Shown: one piece after another, positions 1 through 11,107 of the stretch | Numbering within the stretch: the first letter of the stretch is position 1 | How the letters are laid out: the number at the start of each line of letters is the position of its first letter | NCBI RefSeq assembly: GCF_048569485.1 | Contig: NC_134354.1 | Span: 400,257,103-400,321,102, forward strand | Length of the DNA: 64,000 nt | Direction: 5' to 3' | Source of the DNA: Anomaloglossus baeobatrachus | Taxonomy: Eukaryota; Chordata; Amphibia; Anura; Aromobatidae | Made by a program: the position numbers and the translations under genes | Notes under the pieces: generated by a model | Seen by the model: only the letters and a program-made list of their open reading frames with translations | What the model was told of the DNA's origin: nothing | Database searches by the model: none

Positions 1-289
1 GCTCTGAAGCACGGACATTCTAATCCCTGGTGAGCCAGCGGAAGGGTGAGACTCTGTTGCCTGTTACATTTGTGTGTTTTTCCTGGTTATGTGCTATGTG
101 CCGTTAATTGTTTGGGGATCCAATAAAGTCTTAATATTGTGATTCCCTCACCCTGTGTTGTCTGAGTAGTGTTTCGCCCACGGTTACGGAGGTCGGGCGT
201 TCAGTTGGGATGAGCCCTGGGCCACGCTGTCTTTTTAAAGGCGGCCGTGCCAGCGGACGAGAGCACCCACTGACTCCCATGTCTCCACA
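1..289 (+). mobile_element. Left LTR (partial) of a short LTR retroelement
   Basis: This stretch is repeated at about 2815-3097 with a few percent difference, including the AATAAA near 122 and the shared end CTCCACA. The left part of the LTR lies before the window. The sequence right after it, starting TTGGTGGCAGCGG, looks like a primer binding site. The copy is a fossil of moderate age judged from the LTR differences. Confidence 0.85.
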
Positions 290-2036
290 ATTGGTGGCAG
301 CGGTGGGATACTACTCAGCCTGGTTTATCCATGGGAGCTGCAGAGGACTGGTGTTCGCGGACACCGTCCAGGGCTCAACAACAAGGGAGGCACATAAGCA
401 TACCTAGCAGGCCATAGGGGAGGCATTCAGGTTTCGGACACTGCCATGTGCAACTCCACTAGCTCAGCCATGGGACAAGGACAAGAGAGGAGTTAGGACT
501 GCAGCAGTAAATGGATGCTACAGGATCTGTGCCAGAGGCGAAAGATTGACTACAGGAACGCTGACACTCAGTCGGACTTGATCCGGAAATTAGTCCGTTG
601 GGATGCCCAGAATGATGCAGAGGATGATGAGGATCCCACCGATATTGACACAGAGGATTTAAACTATGTGCCGCATCATGGATCTAGTGACAATCGGGAA
701 TCAACTTGGTCCCAAATGGCCCGAGCCACAGCATTGTTCGCTGCATTGGGGCCTAAATCCTCAAGAGAAGAGAGGACTTGTGTTCTGGAATATGTTTATG
801 GGGTTCCAGCTGCCGTACTGCTAACACCAGCCACTCGAGAAGGATGGTCCCGATACTCAGTAGAAGCTGCACCAAAACAAAGGTCTACAAACAGGGCCTG
901 TGACTTGCCCAATCTACGGCGCTGTTATACATGTGGGCGCCTTGGACATATCGATAAAGATTGTCTCCGAAACCGAGGCCCCATGCTTGGAGCCCATCTG
1001 CCAGCTCAGCCGGTCAAGGTCTGTGATATTCAGAGCCAGGGACTACGAGGCACTAGTTCCTCCATTACCCTGGTAAGACCAGTTATTGTTTCCCTAGAAG
1101 ACCATTTACCAGATTCCCAATTATCCATCTCCCTGGCTGAGGGTCAGCGCTCGAACATCCCTCTGGCATGTGTGCAGTTGGACCTAAGGACCAACCAGGG
1201 AGAGGTTGATGTGAGACTTGTAAACAGCCTCCTAACACCTGCTATTTTGGGGACCAACCAAGAAGCGATCGATGTGGGACTTGTGAACAGCCTCCCCATA
1301 CCTGTCATTGTGGAGACTGACCAGAGCAAGGCTGATGTGGAGCTTATGAACAGCATCTCCACCTATGTTATTTTGGGGTCTGACCAGGAAGAGGTCCATA
1401 TGGAGCTTATGGACAGCCTCCCCACCCCTGTTGTTTCGGGGATTAACCAGGAGGAAGTTGATGTAAGGCTCATGGATGGTCTCCCCACTTCTGTTGTTTC
1501 GGGGACTAGCCAGGAGGAAGTTGAAGTGGGGTTCATGGATGGCCCCACCAAGCCTGTTGTTTCAGATACCACCCAGAGGGAAGTGGAAGTGGGGCTTGTG
1601 GATTACCTGCTCACACCAGTAATTTTGGAGTATGACCTAGGACAAGGACTATCCAGCCAGTTTGTAGCAGCCATCACCCACTTCCAAGCCAAGCAGGACC
1701 CTGATGTGGAACTTTCTAACATCTTTTCCAAGTATAATTCACATTCTCAGTCTCCATCATCCACTTCTGAGCCAACAACCGTGAGTAAGCCTAACCAGAC
1801 TGTGGCTATTGACTGGAGGAAGATTGATAGTAAGGAATTTATGCAAGCCAACTCATGGACCCCACCTTAGTGCTTGTCCGCAATATGGCTGCTCAACCTG
1901 GGGGAGGTAATCAGGAGGAGGTGTATAGATGTGAGCCTCTGATGCTGACCTCACCATTAAAAAGGACAATGCCATCAAGAGGAGAAGGGTGATCGGAAGC
2001 CCATCCTTTCTGGCTAATATTAAGAAGGGGGAGGAA
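290..2036 (+). mobile_element. Internal region of a gag-only LTR element
   Basis: The region lies between two matching LTRs and holds one long frame and no reverse transcriptase, protease or integrase that I can see. It ends in a purine-rich tract (AAGAAGGGGGAGGAA) just before the right LTR. At about 1.75 kb it is too short for a full gypsy element, so I read it as a non-autonomous derivative moved by enzymes made elsewhere. The frame inside looks whole. Confidence 0.8.
515..1870 (+). CDS. Gag-like protein with zinc knuckle and seven 21-residue repeats
   Basis: This 451-residue frame is the only long one in the element. Residues 1-30 form a charged helical stretch of the kind seen at the start of some gypsy gag proteins, followed by an acidic patch (32-48). 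A CCHC zinc knuckle (CYTCGRLGHIDKDC, residues 137-150) would bind RNA. Residues 225-371 are seven back-to-back 21-residue repeats built on a Q-E-E-V-D-V...L-M-D-S-L-P-T-P-V-V pattern, equal to seven 63-bp units at about 1187-1627. The family is inferred from the knuckle and the flanking LTRs. The role of the repeats is unknown; they might act as a spacer or an assembly surface. Confidence 0.7.
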   Translation: MLQDLCQRRKIDYRNADTQSDLIRKLVRWDAQNDAEDDEDPTDIDTEDLNYVPHHGSSDNRESTWSQMARATALFAALGPKSSREERTCVLEYVYGVPAAVLLTPATREGWSRYSVEAAPKQRSTNRACDLPNLRRCYTCGRLGHIDKDCLRNRGPMLGAHLPAQPVKVCDIQSQGLRGTSSSITLVRPVIVSLEDHLPDSQLSISLAEGQRSNIPLACVQLDLRTNQGEVDVRLVNSLLTPAILGTNQEAIDVGLVNSLPIPVIVETDQSKADVELMNSISTYVILGSDQEEVHMELMDSLPTPVVSGINQEEVDVRLMDGLPTSVVSGTSQEEVEVGFMDGPTKPVVSDTTQREVEVGLVDYLLTPVILEYDLGQGLSSQFVAAITHFQAKQDPDVELSNIFSKYNSHSQSPSSTSEPTTVSKPNQTVAIDWRKIDSKEFMQANSWTPP

Positions 2037-3097
2037 TGTGATGACATGGACACTCACTGCCTAACATGGTTTAACTTTCTTAAAATTCAGCCAGACATGA
2101 AGACAGTTTGTTTATAAATCGGGGGATAATCCCTCATTATTCTACAAGACTCTTGGGAGTTTAGTATTGAAGTTTTTGTTGACTTATGTAATTGTTTTGG
2201 CCACTGAAGGCCAGACAACCAGATAACTCAATTATGCGAACTTCCCATTGTATTACTAAGTGAATTGCTAGATGTGATGTAACTTACCTGCCTCACCATT
2301 GTCTCTGGATATTTGAATATAGCTTGAAATTCATCCAATAAGAGAAGCAATCTTGTGCAACCAATCCGATAAGGACACAGTATATCCGAAGGGAAGGCTA
2401 TGGCTATAAAAAGGGACTTCTTTAAGTCACCAGTGGTTGATGGATGTTGCATGATCCAGTCTAAGCTCTTAGGAGCTGGCTAGGGGATCAGAACCAGGAT
2501 GCCTTGTGGACTCGGTCAAGGGACTTTGGCTCCGACTACAGGATCACTTGGCTACATAGCTTCAATCTAGGGACTTCGATTCCGATTGGAGACCATACCA
2601 CAGTCTAGGGATTTCGACTCCGGCTGCCAGGATTATATCATCTCATCATACCAGAGACTACTTAAGGAAAAAACCCAGGTTGGGACAATTTGGTCACCTG
2701 GCTACAGACTTTGCGGACCTCAGCCAGCTTCCTAAATCTGGCGTTATTCCATTCTCGGTGCGTGCCCGCCAAAAGTGGGGTGCTGCTGGATTGGAGTAAA
2801 TAGCCCTGGAAGGTCTGAAGCACGGACATTCTAATCCCTGGTGAGCCAGCGGAAGGGTGAGACTGTTGCCTGTTACATTTGTGTGTTTTGCTGGTTATGT
2901 GCTATGTGCCGTTAATTGTTTGGGGATCCAATAAAGTCTTACTATTGTGATTCCCTCACCCTGTGCTGTGTGAGTAGTGTTCCGTCCACGGTTACGGAGG
3001 TCGGGCATTCAGTTGGGATGAGCCCTGGGCCACTCTGTCTTTCTAAAGGCGGCCGGGCCAGCGGACGAGAGCACCCACTGACCCCCGTGTCTCCACA
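2037..3097 (+). mobile_element. Right LTR of the gag-only LTR element
   Basis: The LTR starts TGTGATGACATGG after the purine tract and ends CTCCACA, so it has TG...CA ends. It is about 1061 bp long. Its last 285 bases match the start of the window. A polyadenylation signal AATAAA sits near 2931. The target duplication cannot be checked because the left end is outside the window. Confidence 0.85.
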
Positions 3098-3215
3098 AGG
3101 TGTATCTAGGCTTTCCAGCACCCGGGGTAAGAATCCAGTTTGGCGCCCCGCTCCCCACCAAGCAATTTGGGTGGTCGTCATCTGACCAGTCACTCATATA
3201 TGATTTGCACACTTA

Positions 3216-3706
3216 AGGCCGCTTTACACGCTGCGATATCGTGACCGATATCGCTAGCGTGGGTACCCGCCCCCATCGGTTATGTGACATGGGCAAATCG
3301 CTGCCCGAGGCGCACAACATCGTCCAGACCCGTCGCACTACTTACCTGCCGTGCGACATCGCTGTGACCGGCGAAACGCCTCCTTTCTAAGGGGGCGGTT
3401 CGTTCAGCGTCACAGCGACGCTGCCTCATTGCGGGCGGGAGGCAGGTAAGGAGAGGTTCCTCGTTCCTGCGGTGTCACACGGAGCGATGTTTGCTGCCGC
3501 AGGAACAAGGAACAACTTCATTACTGCTGCAGCAACGATATGAGAGAATGGACCCCCATGTCACCGATGAGCGATTTTGCACGTTTTTGCAATGATGCAA
3601 AATCGCTCAAAGGTGTCACACGCAACGGCATCGCTAAAGCGACTGGATGTGCGTCACATATTCCGTGACCCCAACGAGTTCGCTTGAGCAATGTCGCAGC
3701 GTGCCT
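3216..3706. mobile_element. Harbinger-like non-autonomous element (491 bp)
   Basis: The ends read AGGCCGCTTTACACGCTGCG and the inverse of AGGCACGCTGCGACA, and TTA flanks both sides (3213-3215 and 3707-3709). A 3-bp TWA duplication and GC-rich ends fit the PIF/Harbinger superfamily. There is no coding capacity. The same style of end occurs on several other elements in this window. Confidence 0.65.
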
Positions 3707-3916
3707 TTAGTCACGTGAGGACGAGCTTCTCTTAATAATTCTCTCAATGTTCAATGAGAAACGTATGAAGAAAAGCCAGTTGTCACATGCAAGTGTGAAA
3801 ATCACATATGAGTGGAGTGGCCATGTGGTGACCAGCGAGCAGAGCTGAATTGTGACAGTGGGTATATTACACGCTGGTAGAACTGATCATACTACACTAC
3901 TTAATTTTGTAATTAA

Positions 3917-4323
3917 AGGGATTGTCCAGATTAGAGATGAAAATCTGCAGTGAATCTATTTGTGACTTCTGGCTTCTGAATTCTTACAACGCATGCTCTG
4001 CACACTTTTAGGATTCTCCGGTGCCAGTGACGAGAATGGACGATCATGTGAGCACAAGTATGAGATTTGTAGACTTCTGGACACATTCTGGTTTGATGTG
4101 TCCAGCCTCAGTCAATTCATTTTCATTGAGCGTGTCTGTTCAACACGTGACCACATCTATGTAAATTGCATACTTGTCAGCTTCGTGACCTCCCACTGTC
4201 ACTGCCGACACCAGAGAATACTGACAGCGTGCAGTGTGCACACTGTGAGAATTCAGATGTCTGCAGTCACATAGAGTGACACAAGGAGTGACTGCAGACT
4301 CATCACAAACTTGGACAACCCCT
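3917..4323. mobile_element. TTAA-flanked non-autonomous DNA element (407 bp)
   Basis: Ends AGGGATTGTCCA and TGGACAACCCCT are inverted repeats flanked by TTAA on both sides (3913-3916 and 4324-4327). A TTAA duplication is typical of piggyBac-type elements. A second, shorter stretch with the same end (AAAGAGATTGTCC) begins near 4393 and stops where the next element starts. No frame of note. Confidence 0.6.
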
Positions 4324-5244
4324 TTAATGCTCCTAACAACATAAATAAAAACATAGTTACCCTTAACATGTCAGACGGCACAAGACTTTATTAAAGAGAT
4401 TGTCCAATTGTCCACTACGTTAACACTGAAGGCCTTTCCTTAAGGCCACGTCTCACTAAGCAACATCGCTAGCAACATCGCTGCTGAAGCACGACTTTTG
4501 TGACACAACAGCGATGTTGCTAGCGATGTTGCTGTGTGTGACATCCAGCAACATCCTGGCTCCTGCTGTGAGGTCGCTGGTTGTGGCTGAATGTCCTGGA
4601 CCATTTTTTAGTTGTTGCTCTCTCGCTGTGAAGCACACATCGTTGTGTGTGACAGCGAGAGAGCAACAACTGAATGTGCAGTGAGCAGGGAGCCGGCTTC
4701 TGCGGACGCTGGTAACCAATGTAAATATCAGGTAACCAAGAAGCCCTTTCCTTGGTTACCCGATATTTACCTTCGTTACCAGCGTCCGCCGCTCTCATGC
4801 TGCCAGTGCCGGCTCCCTGCACACATAGCCAGACTACACATCGGGTAATTAACCCGATGTGTACTCTGGCTAGGAGTGCAGGGAGCCAGCGCTAAGCAGT
4901 GTGCACTGGTAACCAAGGTAAATATCGGGTTGGTTACCCGATATTTACCTTAGTTACCAAGCGCAGCATCGCTTCCACGCGTCGCTGCTGACTGGGGGCT
5001 GAAAAAACAATTTTTTGACCAAGAATTAGATATAAATAATGGCTCCACTCACTCAGCAACAAGACCTATAAAGAACAAGGAGTGAACAAGCCAGATAATA
5101 AAAACATATTTTTATTAGATAATGATTAAAAAACACAGACATATAAAAGACAAAAGATGAGGTCACGATCAAGTACCCTCAGGTGATCAAAATTTTTAAT
5201 CTATAAGTGGCATAAATGCACAGTGGAAATGTGTCAGAAGAAGT

Positions 5245-5860
5245 AATGAAATACAACACACATAGATGCCATCTAATACTGTCTCAATGAGAAAGAAAAA
5301 ATTCAAAAGCAGAAGCCCGTTGTATCCACTGAATGGCAGCAAGTGCTCATAGCATAGTAATAAGGCCTGAGATAGGTAGAAAACATCCACAAAGATACTG
5401 AGTAAATACAACACATATAGATGCCATATGATACTGTTCCAATGGGAAAGAGAAATTCAAAGGCAAAAGCCCGTTTTATCCACTAAATGACAGCAGATGC
5501 TCATAGCATAATGATAAGGCCTAAGATAGAATAGAAAATAATTTTAATATAGGAAGTGAGATACTGGACAGTAAGTGCAAAAAAAGCTTATAAATCAGAC
5601 TGGAAGGAGATAAACCCCAAGAAAAGGGGAATACTGAAGGCAAGGAAAATATATATAATCCATTCGTAGCAGAAAAAGACAATTTACCCCAAAAAAGGAC
5701 TAGTATTACAAAGGCCTTAATCCCAAAACCATAATGCATTAGGAATGCCAAGACAATAGGAGAAAATATTCAGATGGCAATCAAGGGTAAATGCCCATAG
5801 TATCCACAGGATAGTGATCCTATAGGATATAGCCAAAGGCCATAGAAACCAGCCATAACA
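5245..5860 (-). repeat. Two to three diverged tandem units in the Penelope 3' region
   Basis: A unit of roughly 150 bases containing ATAGATGCCAT, AAGCCCG, TATCCACT and GCTCATAGCATA occurs at about 5265-5395 and again at 5417-5530. A weaker third copy can be traced in 5730-5860. It lies in the non-coding 3' part of the Penelope-like element. Partial tandem duplication of terminal sequence is common in this family. Confidence 0.6.
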
Positions 5861-5924
5861 GTGGTAAAGACACAAGATAAAGACACAAAATACAAGCAGA
5901 TAACAACCTGAGGGTAACAGGATA

Positions 5925-5958
5925 CCCCAACACGTGTTTTGCAAAAGCTTCTTCCAAG
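5925..5958 (-). ncRNA. Degenerate hammerhead-ribozyme-like motif
   Basis: Read on the minus strand, this stretch has a GAAGAAGC...GC stem-loop followed by an AAAACACGTG block and TTGGGG. Penelope-like elements are known to carry hammerhead ribozymes with the order CUGANGA, stem II, GAAA, stem. Both conserved boxes are altered here, so cleavage activity is unlikely. The assignment rests on position and layout as much as on sequence. Confidence 0.35.
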
Positions 5959-6537
5959 GGGGTAAATGCCCAGGTATATATACCCCTACTTACCAAGGTA
6001 ATGTGTAACAGCGGCGCTCCATCTCAGCTCCACCATCACGCACATGGGGCTTGGCGTCTGACGTCTCTGCGATCCGCCCACGTCAGACGCGTCATGACAT
6101 GGGAGGAGCGCAGCGAGATACAAAGACACGTCGCCCCAATGTGCAGGAGGTGGGCGGAGATAAGGAGCGCTCCACACAGCGCTGGGAGATAGCTTAGCGT
6201 AGCTATTGGAATCAAAACAACAGCGTGTCGGTGGCACACAAGCAAGCACCATCCATGTTGACACAAGGTGCAAAAAAGGTGCATTAAGTGCAGGGTGTAC
6301 GAGAAAAAGTGTAAGAACAATAAGAAAAGGGGAATAGTGGTAATGGTACAGTAAAACATGAAATAGTGAGCAAAAAGAGAGGGGAAAGAAATACCTACAA
6401 TAAGTATAATAATAATGGAAACATAATGTTTATAATATTTTATGGTAAAAGAAGTGTTGTAAAAACATGAAGGGTGTATGAAATGCCTACAAATAAGGTA
6501 AGTGAGAGTATAAAATATGTGTGGATATTAAAATGTG

Positions 6538-6580
6538 TATATATATATATATATATTATATATATATATATATATATAAA
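6538..6580. repeat. (TA)n microsatellite
   Basis: An almost pure run of alternating T and A lies in the 3' non-coding part of the Penelope-like element. Apparent frames over it are low-complexity. Confidence 0.9.
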
Positions 6581-6893
6581 TATAGAAACATAAAAAAGAG
6601 GATGGTAAAAATGAATATGAGAAAGAAAGTGAAAGGAGTGCATAAAAATGCATGTAAAATGCAGAAAATTACGAAGGATGTGCCAATAATTTTATCAATA
6701 TATTAACAATACAGATCCAAAAGTGCAATGTGCATAGGTGTTGTTTTGTAGATCCACTCGAAAAGATGCCAGCGGAGATAAAAACTAAAAAACAAACAGA
6801 CAGAGGAAAATTAAAACCATATTTATTACGAAAACATACAAAAATATTAAAATATACCAACGGGCATAGACTAAAAAACGCAGAATAAAATCA

Positions 6894-8513
6894 TCAGAAC
6901 GGGACAAAGCTCATAACGTCATTAAGACCCAATGGGCGAACACAACCAATCTTGGAGATCCAGCGGGTTTCCAGTCGGGCTAGCCGCTTTTTGAAATCAC
7001 CTCCTCTATTATCCAGGATCACCCTGTCAATGCCGAAAGCCCGCAAGCTTCTACTGTCGCAGCCATGTTTAGACTTAAAGTGTCGTGGAATGGGTTTCAA
7101 CGTGGAGGTGTCCTGGATCGTAGCTGCCTTTTCAATATCGCGTACATGTTCTCTAATGCGCGTTTTTAATGGTCTGGATGTGAGACCAACATATATTAAA
7201 TTGCATGGGCATATTGCATAATATACTACATGCGTTGTGTTACAAGTAATATGCTGAGTAATCCGAAATTCACGATTACCATCGCTAGATTTGAAATTCA
7301 AAGCTCTGACCATATTAGGGCTTGCAATACAGCTACGGCATGGGTAGAAACCCCATTTAGGTCCAGTTGTTCTGAAAAAGTTAGTCTGAGGACCTTCATA
7401 ACAGCTGTGTGTGAGGAGATCTTTCAAATTATGAGATCTCCTATAAGTAATGGCAGGAGTTGGTGAGAGATATTTAGACAAAGTAGGGTCAGACCGGAGG
7501 ATGGGCCAAAACTTCTCCAAGACTGCCTTAACTTCTTGCCATCTATTATTATAGGTAGAGATGAATCTTACCTGCTGGTCGTTTTGCTTATGCCTGCGTG
7601 AATGTAACAAAGCTTCTCTCTTGGTACTCTTGGCTCTCAAGAAGCCTTTCTTGATACTCCTATTTGAATAGCCATGATTCCTAAAGCGATTACTCAAATC
7701 CTCTGCTTGTTTGGAAAAAGTCTCTTCAGACGAACGAATTCGTCGGGTCCTCAGGAACTGGCCTGTGGGGATACCAGAAATGAGGGAATAAGGATGTGAC
7801 GACGTAGCATGCAAAAGTGCATTGACAGACGAGGGTTTTCGAAAGACCTCAGACTGTAAAAAGCCTTCAACATCCTTAGAAACAAGAACATCAAGGAATT
7901 CAATACTAGATTGACTGTATTTATGTGTTACCTTGATGTTCATGGAGTTCGAATTGAGCTTCTGCAAGATCACCACCAGATCTCCTTCAGAACCCTGCCA
8001 GATCATAAAGACATCATCAATATAACGTGTCCAAACAAGAACCTGTTCAATATATTCAGAGAAATCAGGTGAAAAAAAGACGCCCCTTTCCCACAACCCC
8101 AGGAAGAAATTTGCATAAGAGGGTGCAAAAGCCACCCCCATTGCAGTGCCCTGGAGCTGCAGGTAGAGGGCGCCCTTGAACAGGAAATAGTTGTGGGTGA
8201 GATCAAAATCAATAAGGGAGAGAAGAAAATATATATCCCCCTGATCCATCATAGTCATATTGAGGAAAGTTTCCACGGCTCTCATCCCATCCTGATGGCG
8301 TATGGACGTATATAATGACTCAATGTCACAAGTCACCAACCACATATCAGCATCCATTTGGATATTCTCAATTTTCTTAAGGAAATCATTGGTGTCTTTT
8401 AAAAAGGAAGGTTGATTTTCCACAATAGGTTTAAGATGAAAATCTATGTACCTACCTATGATTTCGCATAGACTCCCATTTCCGGATACAATTGGACGTC
8501 CAGAGGGTGACAC
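6894..8513 (-). CDS. Penelope-like reverse transcriptase and GIY-YIG endonuclease (part)
   Basis: This 539-residue frame covers most of the catalytic protein. It opens in the RT fingers (GRPIVSGNGS, residues 5-14). TCDIESLYTSI (61-71) is a typical palm block and QGTAMGVAFAPSYANFFLG (121-139) the next. RYIDDVF at 163-169 carries the catalytic aspartate pair. After a thumb-like region and a cysteine pair (PCRSC), a GIY-YIG nuclease begins near residue 429 with VYYA and YVGLTSRPLKTRI. Penelope proteins copy RNA into DNA at a site nicked by this nuclease. The frame does not reach the N-terminal part, which lies in another frame upstream, so the gene is broken. Confidence 0.85.
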   Translation of the reverse strand: MSPSGRPIVSGNGSLCEIIGRYIDFHLKPIVENQPSFLKDTNDFLKKIENIQMDADMWLVTCDIESLYTSIRHQDGMRAVETFLNMTMMDQGDIYFLLSLIDFDLTHNYFLFKGALYLQLQGTAMGVAFAPSYANFFLGLWERGVFFSPDFSEYIEQVLVWTRYIDDVFMIWQGSEGDLVVILQKLNSNSMNIKVTHKYSQSSIEFLDVLVSKDVEGFLQSEVFRKPSSVNALLHATSSHPYSLISGIPTGQFLRTRRIRSSEETFSKQAEDLSNRFRNHGYSNRSIKKGFLRAKSTKREALLHSRRHKQNDQQVRFISTYNNRWQEVKAVLEKFWPILRSDPTLSKYLSPTPAITYRRSHNLKDLLTHSCYEGPQTNFFRTTGPKWGFYPCRSCIASPNMVRALNFKSSDGNREFRITQHITCNTTHVVYYAICPCNLIYVGLTSRPLKTRIREHVRDIEKAATIQDTSTLKPIPRHFKSKHGCDSRSLRAFGIDRVILDNRGGDFKKRLARLETRWISKIGCVRPLGLNDVMSFVPF

Positions 8514-9681
8514 CGCGTCCTTGTGGACTTTAGGTAGTAAATATAAACAAGCCGTCCGGACTTGGGAATAAGACCCTCTTTCATCTCTTTATTGATGATG
8601 CCATTTTCACAGGCTTCTTCCAAAATAGCAGATAACTGTGTATGGAAGGAAGACGTAGGGTTAAAAGTAAGTTTTTTTTAGAACAAGTGCTGTCATTCAG
8701 CTGCCTAAATGCTTCCTTCTCATACATCGCTGAGGGCCATACAACAACATTACCCCCTTTGTCGGTGGGTTTGATGACTACGTCCCTAAGTCTTTTGAGA
8801 TCCTGTAGGGCCCTTCTCTAAGATATTGAGAGGTTATCCTTTTGTACCCTTGTAGAAATTCTGCCAAGTTCTTCAGAGACATGGCGCACAAATACATCAA
8901 TGTCAGGGTACATGGCAAGAGGAGGAAATTTCTTTGGTTTCGGAACCATAAACTTACCACATTCAGCAGGGGCATCTTGTTCACCACTCAATTCTTTAAG
9001 ATTTTCAATTGCCTGTAGTTCTTCACTAGACCAGCCATCTGATTTTTCGTGAATTTTCTTTAGGACAAGTTTGCGAGCAAAGAGATGCAAGTCCTTTATT
9101 GCTATAAAAGGATCAAATGAACAAGTGGGAGAAAAGCTCAGACCTAGACTCAAGACATCTACTTGATCAGTAGTAAGATGTATGTCAGATAACTTAATTA
9201 CCTTCAACTTGGGAGTGTCCGGAAGGTGAGGAGTCTTTTTATGTACAACATTCTTACCAACATATTTCTGTTTGCCAATCCGATCATTCATATTACTCCT
9301 CAAGTTATAGGGTTCTGAATCATCTTCAGTGGAGGAGATAGAGGTGGAAGCTATAGGTCGTCTAGAAGGCCCCTTCTTCTGCGTTGTCCCCTGCCATCTG
9401 TATACTCTAAGTTGGTAATCTTGGAGGTCTCTCTGAAATTTTTTAACTTTTTGTTCTTGAACTTCTTTCTCACAAATGAGAAATTGCTTGTCAACTTCTG
9501 CCTTGAAGGATTCCATACTTAATGTAGACAAGATCTCATTCAATTTAGTTTGGTTAACTTTAATCTCTTTCTCCGCAGACACCAGACTACTTTGATTAAT
9601 ATCAACTAGCAGCCGGATCAGGTCCCTAGAACAAGTGTCACAGACCTGTTCCCACTTTGTTCTAAAATCCAAGTCTTCCAC
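8514..9681 (-). pseudogene. N-terminal part of the Penelope-like protein, out of frame
   Basis: A 287-residue frame at 8818-9681 precedes the RT on the same strand. It is rich in lysine and glutamate with likely coiled-coil segments (residues 20-110), as expected for the N-terminal domain of Neptune-type proteins. Between it and the RT frame (8514-8817) the expected linker sequence with PKVHKD can be read only in other frames. The reading frame is therefore lost at least once between the two parts. I see no second gene here. Confidence 0.65.
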
Positions 9682-9869
9682 AGGGAAGGAGGGTAGGATT
9701 GGGGGCTGGTCACTGGTTGCTGGTGAGATCTGCCTGTTTGACAGCTCACCAGCAACCCGTGTAGCGAGGCACCAGCGATCCCTGCCAGGTCAGGTTGCTG
9801 GTGGGATCGCTGGAGCGTCGCTTAGTGTGACGGTACCTTTAGGATAGATCACCAATGTCTGATTGGTCA

Positions 9870-10110
9870 GGATCCAGCACCTGGCACCCCTGCCAACCGC
9901 CTGTTCTAGGTGTCGTGCCGGTGGTGGCAGGTGGCCGGAAGTGCTCAGTTCTGGATCTGCTCCATCTTCTGATAGTGGCAGCAGTCTCCTATTAAAATCA
10001 ATGAGGTGGATGTGGAGTACTCGGCTGCGGATACCATCAGAGGATGGAGCAGATCCAGAAATAAGCATTTCCGGCCACCTGCACCAAGAACAGCTGATCA
10101 GTGGGGGTCC
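9870..10110. repeat. Palindromic (fold-back) repeat
   Basis: The arm at about 9911-9975 (CAGGTGGCCGG ... TCTGGATCTGCTCCATC) is mirrored at 10035-10100, leaving a loop of about 60 bases. Mismatches are few. No terminal duplication is clear, so the class is left open; a fold-back DNA element is the likeliest reading. Confidence 0.6.
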
Positions 10111-10199
10111 AATTGTGCTCACATCAGAAACAATGCGCAAGTGGGACCAAGGCCTAAAGATGGGACATAGTCAGTATCACAAATAAACATTTACATACA

Positions 10200-10705
10200 G
10201 GTACCTTATAGATGATGTTGCCTCTGAGTCGTTTCTTTCTATTCATCTTGTCCTGACACCATGATGACTTTTCCCATTCACATCTCATCCCTGCAGATTT
10301 CCATCTTCTCCGGTCTTCTGCAGCACATCACATCACAATGCCCCTAAAATAGCAGAATGATTATAATACTTCTATTTAAAAATATCTTCCCTACACTGTG
10401 CCCCAGAATAAATAATGGCTCCTCACAGTATTCTCTGCACAAAATATGACCCACACTGTCCCTCCTATGGTACATGCCCTCCACACTCCCTCTCCTTTCC
10501 ACACTACTCTTCACACTGTCCTCTCACTGTATCACCCTATACTGCCCAGTCTTTATACTGTGCCCTCTCATCCTACCCCCTCCTCGCTATGGCCTCACAC
10601 TGTCCTCCAATTTTGCCCCCTCTCCATACCATGTCCCTCCACTACCCAGTCTCTATTCTGTGCCCCCTCACATTTTTCTCATCATGTGTTCATGCATCCT
10701 GATTT
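10200..10705. repeat. Pyrimidine-rich low-complexity stretch
   Basis: The sequence is rich in CTCCACACT and TGTGCCCCCTCA-like words that recur irregularly, as in a decayed minisatellite. Several short frames across it share the same serine-proline-leucine bias in all three phases, which argues against coding. I see no gene here. Confidence 0.5.
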
Positions 10706-10908
10706 CCTTAAATGTTTCTTATTCTTCCATCTTTTAGGGATTGCGCTTTGAGAATCTCATTTTTGAAGACGTCCCCAAAACCCAACCGCAACACTTCAGC
10801 CTTTTCCTTATCCGGGTACCTATTTAGGTACGGAAGCATCGCGACCAAGCTCACCGGCATCAGACCCTTGGGTATGAGAGGTACCGGGCTTGGGTTTTCC
10901 TTTCTTAA

Positions 10909-11096
10909 AGGCCCCGTCACACACAGAGATAAATCTTTGGCAGGTCTGTGGTTGCAGTGAAATCGTGGACATATTGTTCCATTTGTACACAGCCACAAAC
11001 CTGGCACTGATTGTCCACAATTTCACTGAAACCACAGATCTACTACAGATCTACAACAGATCTACCACAGAGTTATCTCTGTGTGTGACAGGGCCT
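10909..11096. mobile_element. Short TIR element (188 bp)
   Basis: Inverted ends AGGCCCCGTCACACACAGAG and CTCTGTGTGTGACAGGGCCT are flanked by TAA on both sides. The size and 3-bp TWA duplication fit a Harbinger-type miniature element. It lies inside the Ngaro fossil, so it is the younger of the two. Confidence 0.7.
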
Positions 11097-11107
11097 TAAA
11101 ACACTTA

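Larger units (their letters stand above)
5002..9697 (-). mobile_element. Penelope-like retroelement (Neptune type)
   Basis: This 4.7-kb insertion on the minus strand carries reverse transcriptase and GIY-YIG domains. It is flanked by a near-perfect 11-bp direct repeat, ACTGGGGGCTG at 4991-5001 and ATTGGGGGCTG at 9698-9708, which I read as the target-site duplication. The coding part is 6894-9681 and is split into more than one frame. The 3' region (5002-6893) has tandem repeats and a hammerhead-like motif. It is an inactive copy, clearly older than the related copies at the right end of the window. Confidence 0.85.
4443..9838. mobile_element. Harbinger-like element split by a Penelope-like insertion
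   Basis: The left end is AGGCCACGTCTCACTAAGC at 4443 and the right end is the inverse of AGGTACCGTCACACTAAGC at 9838, each next to TTA (4440-4442 and 9839-9841). The element itself is only 4443-5001 plus 9709-9838; the rest is the inserted Penelope-like element. The left part contains inverted copies of a TACCCGATATTTACC motif (4720-4960), so it would fold into hairpins. The two ends match well enough to call one interrupted element. Confidence 0.7.

Noticed and set aside
9863-10186. 107-codon plus-strand and 116-codon minus-strand frames
   Set aside because: They lie on the two arms of a palindromic repeat and mirror each other.
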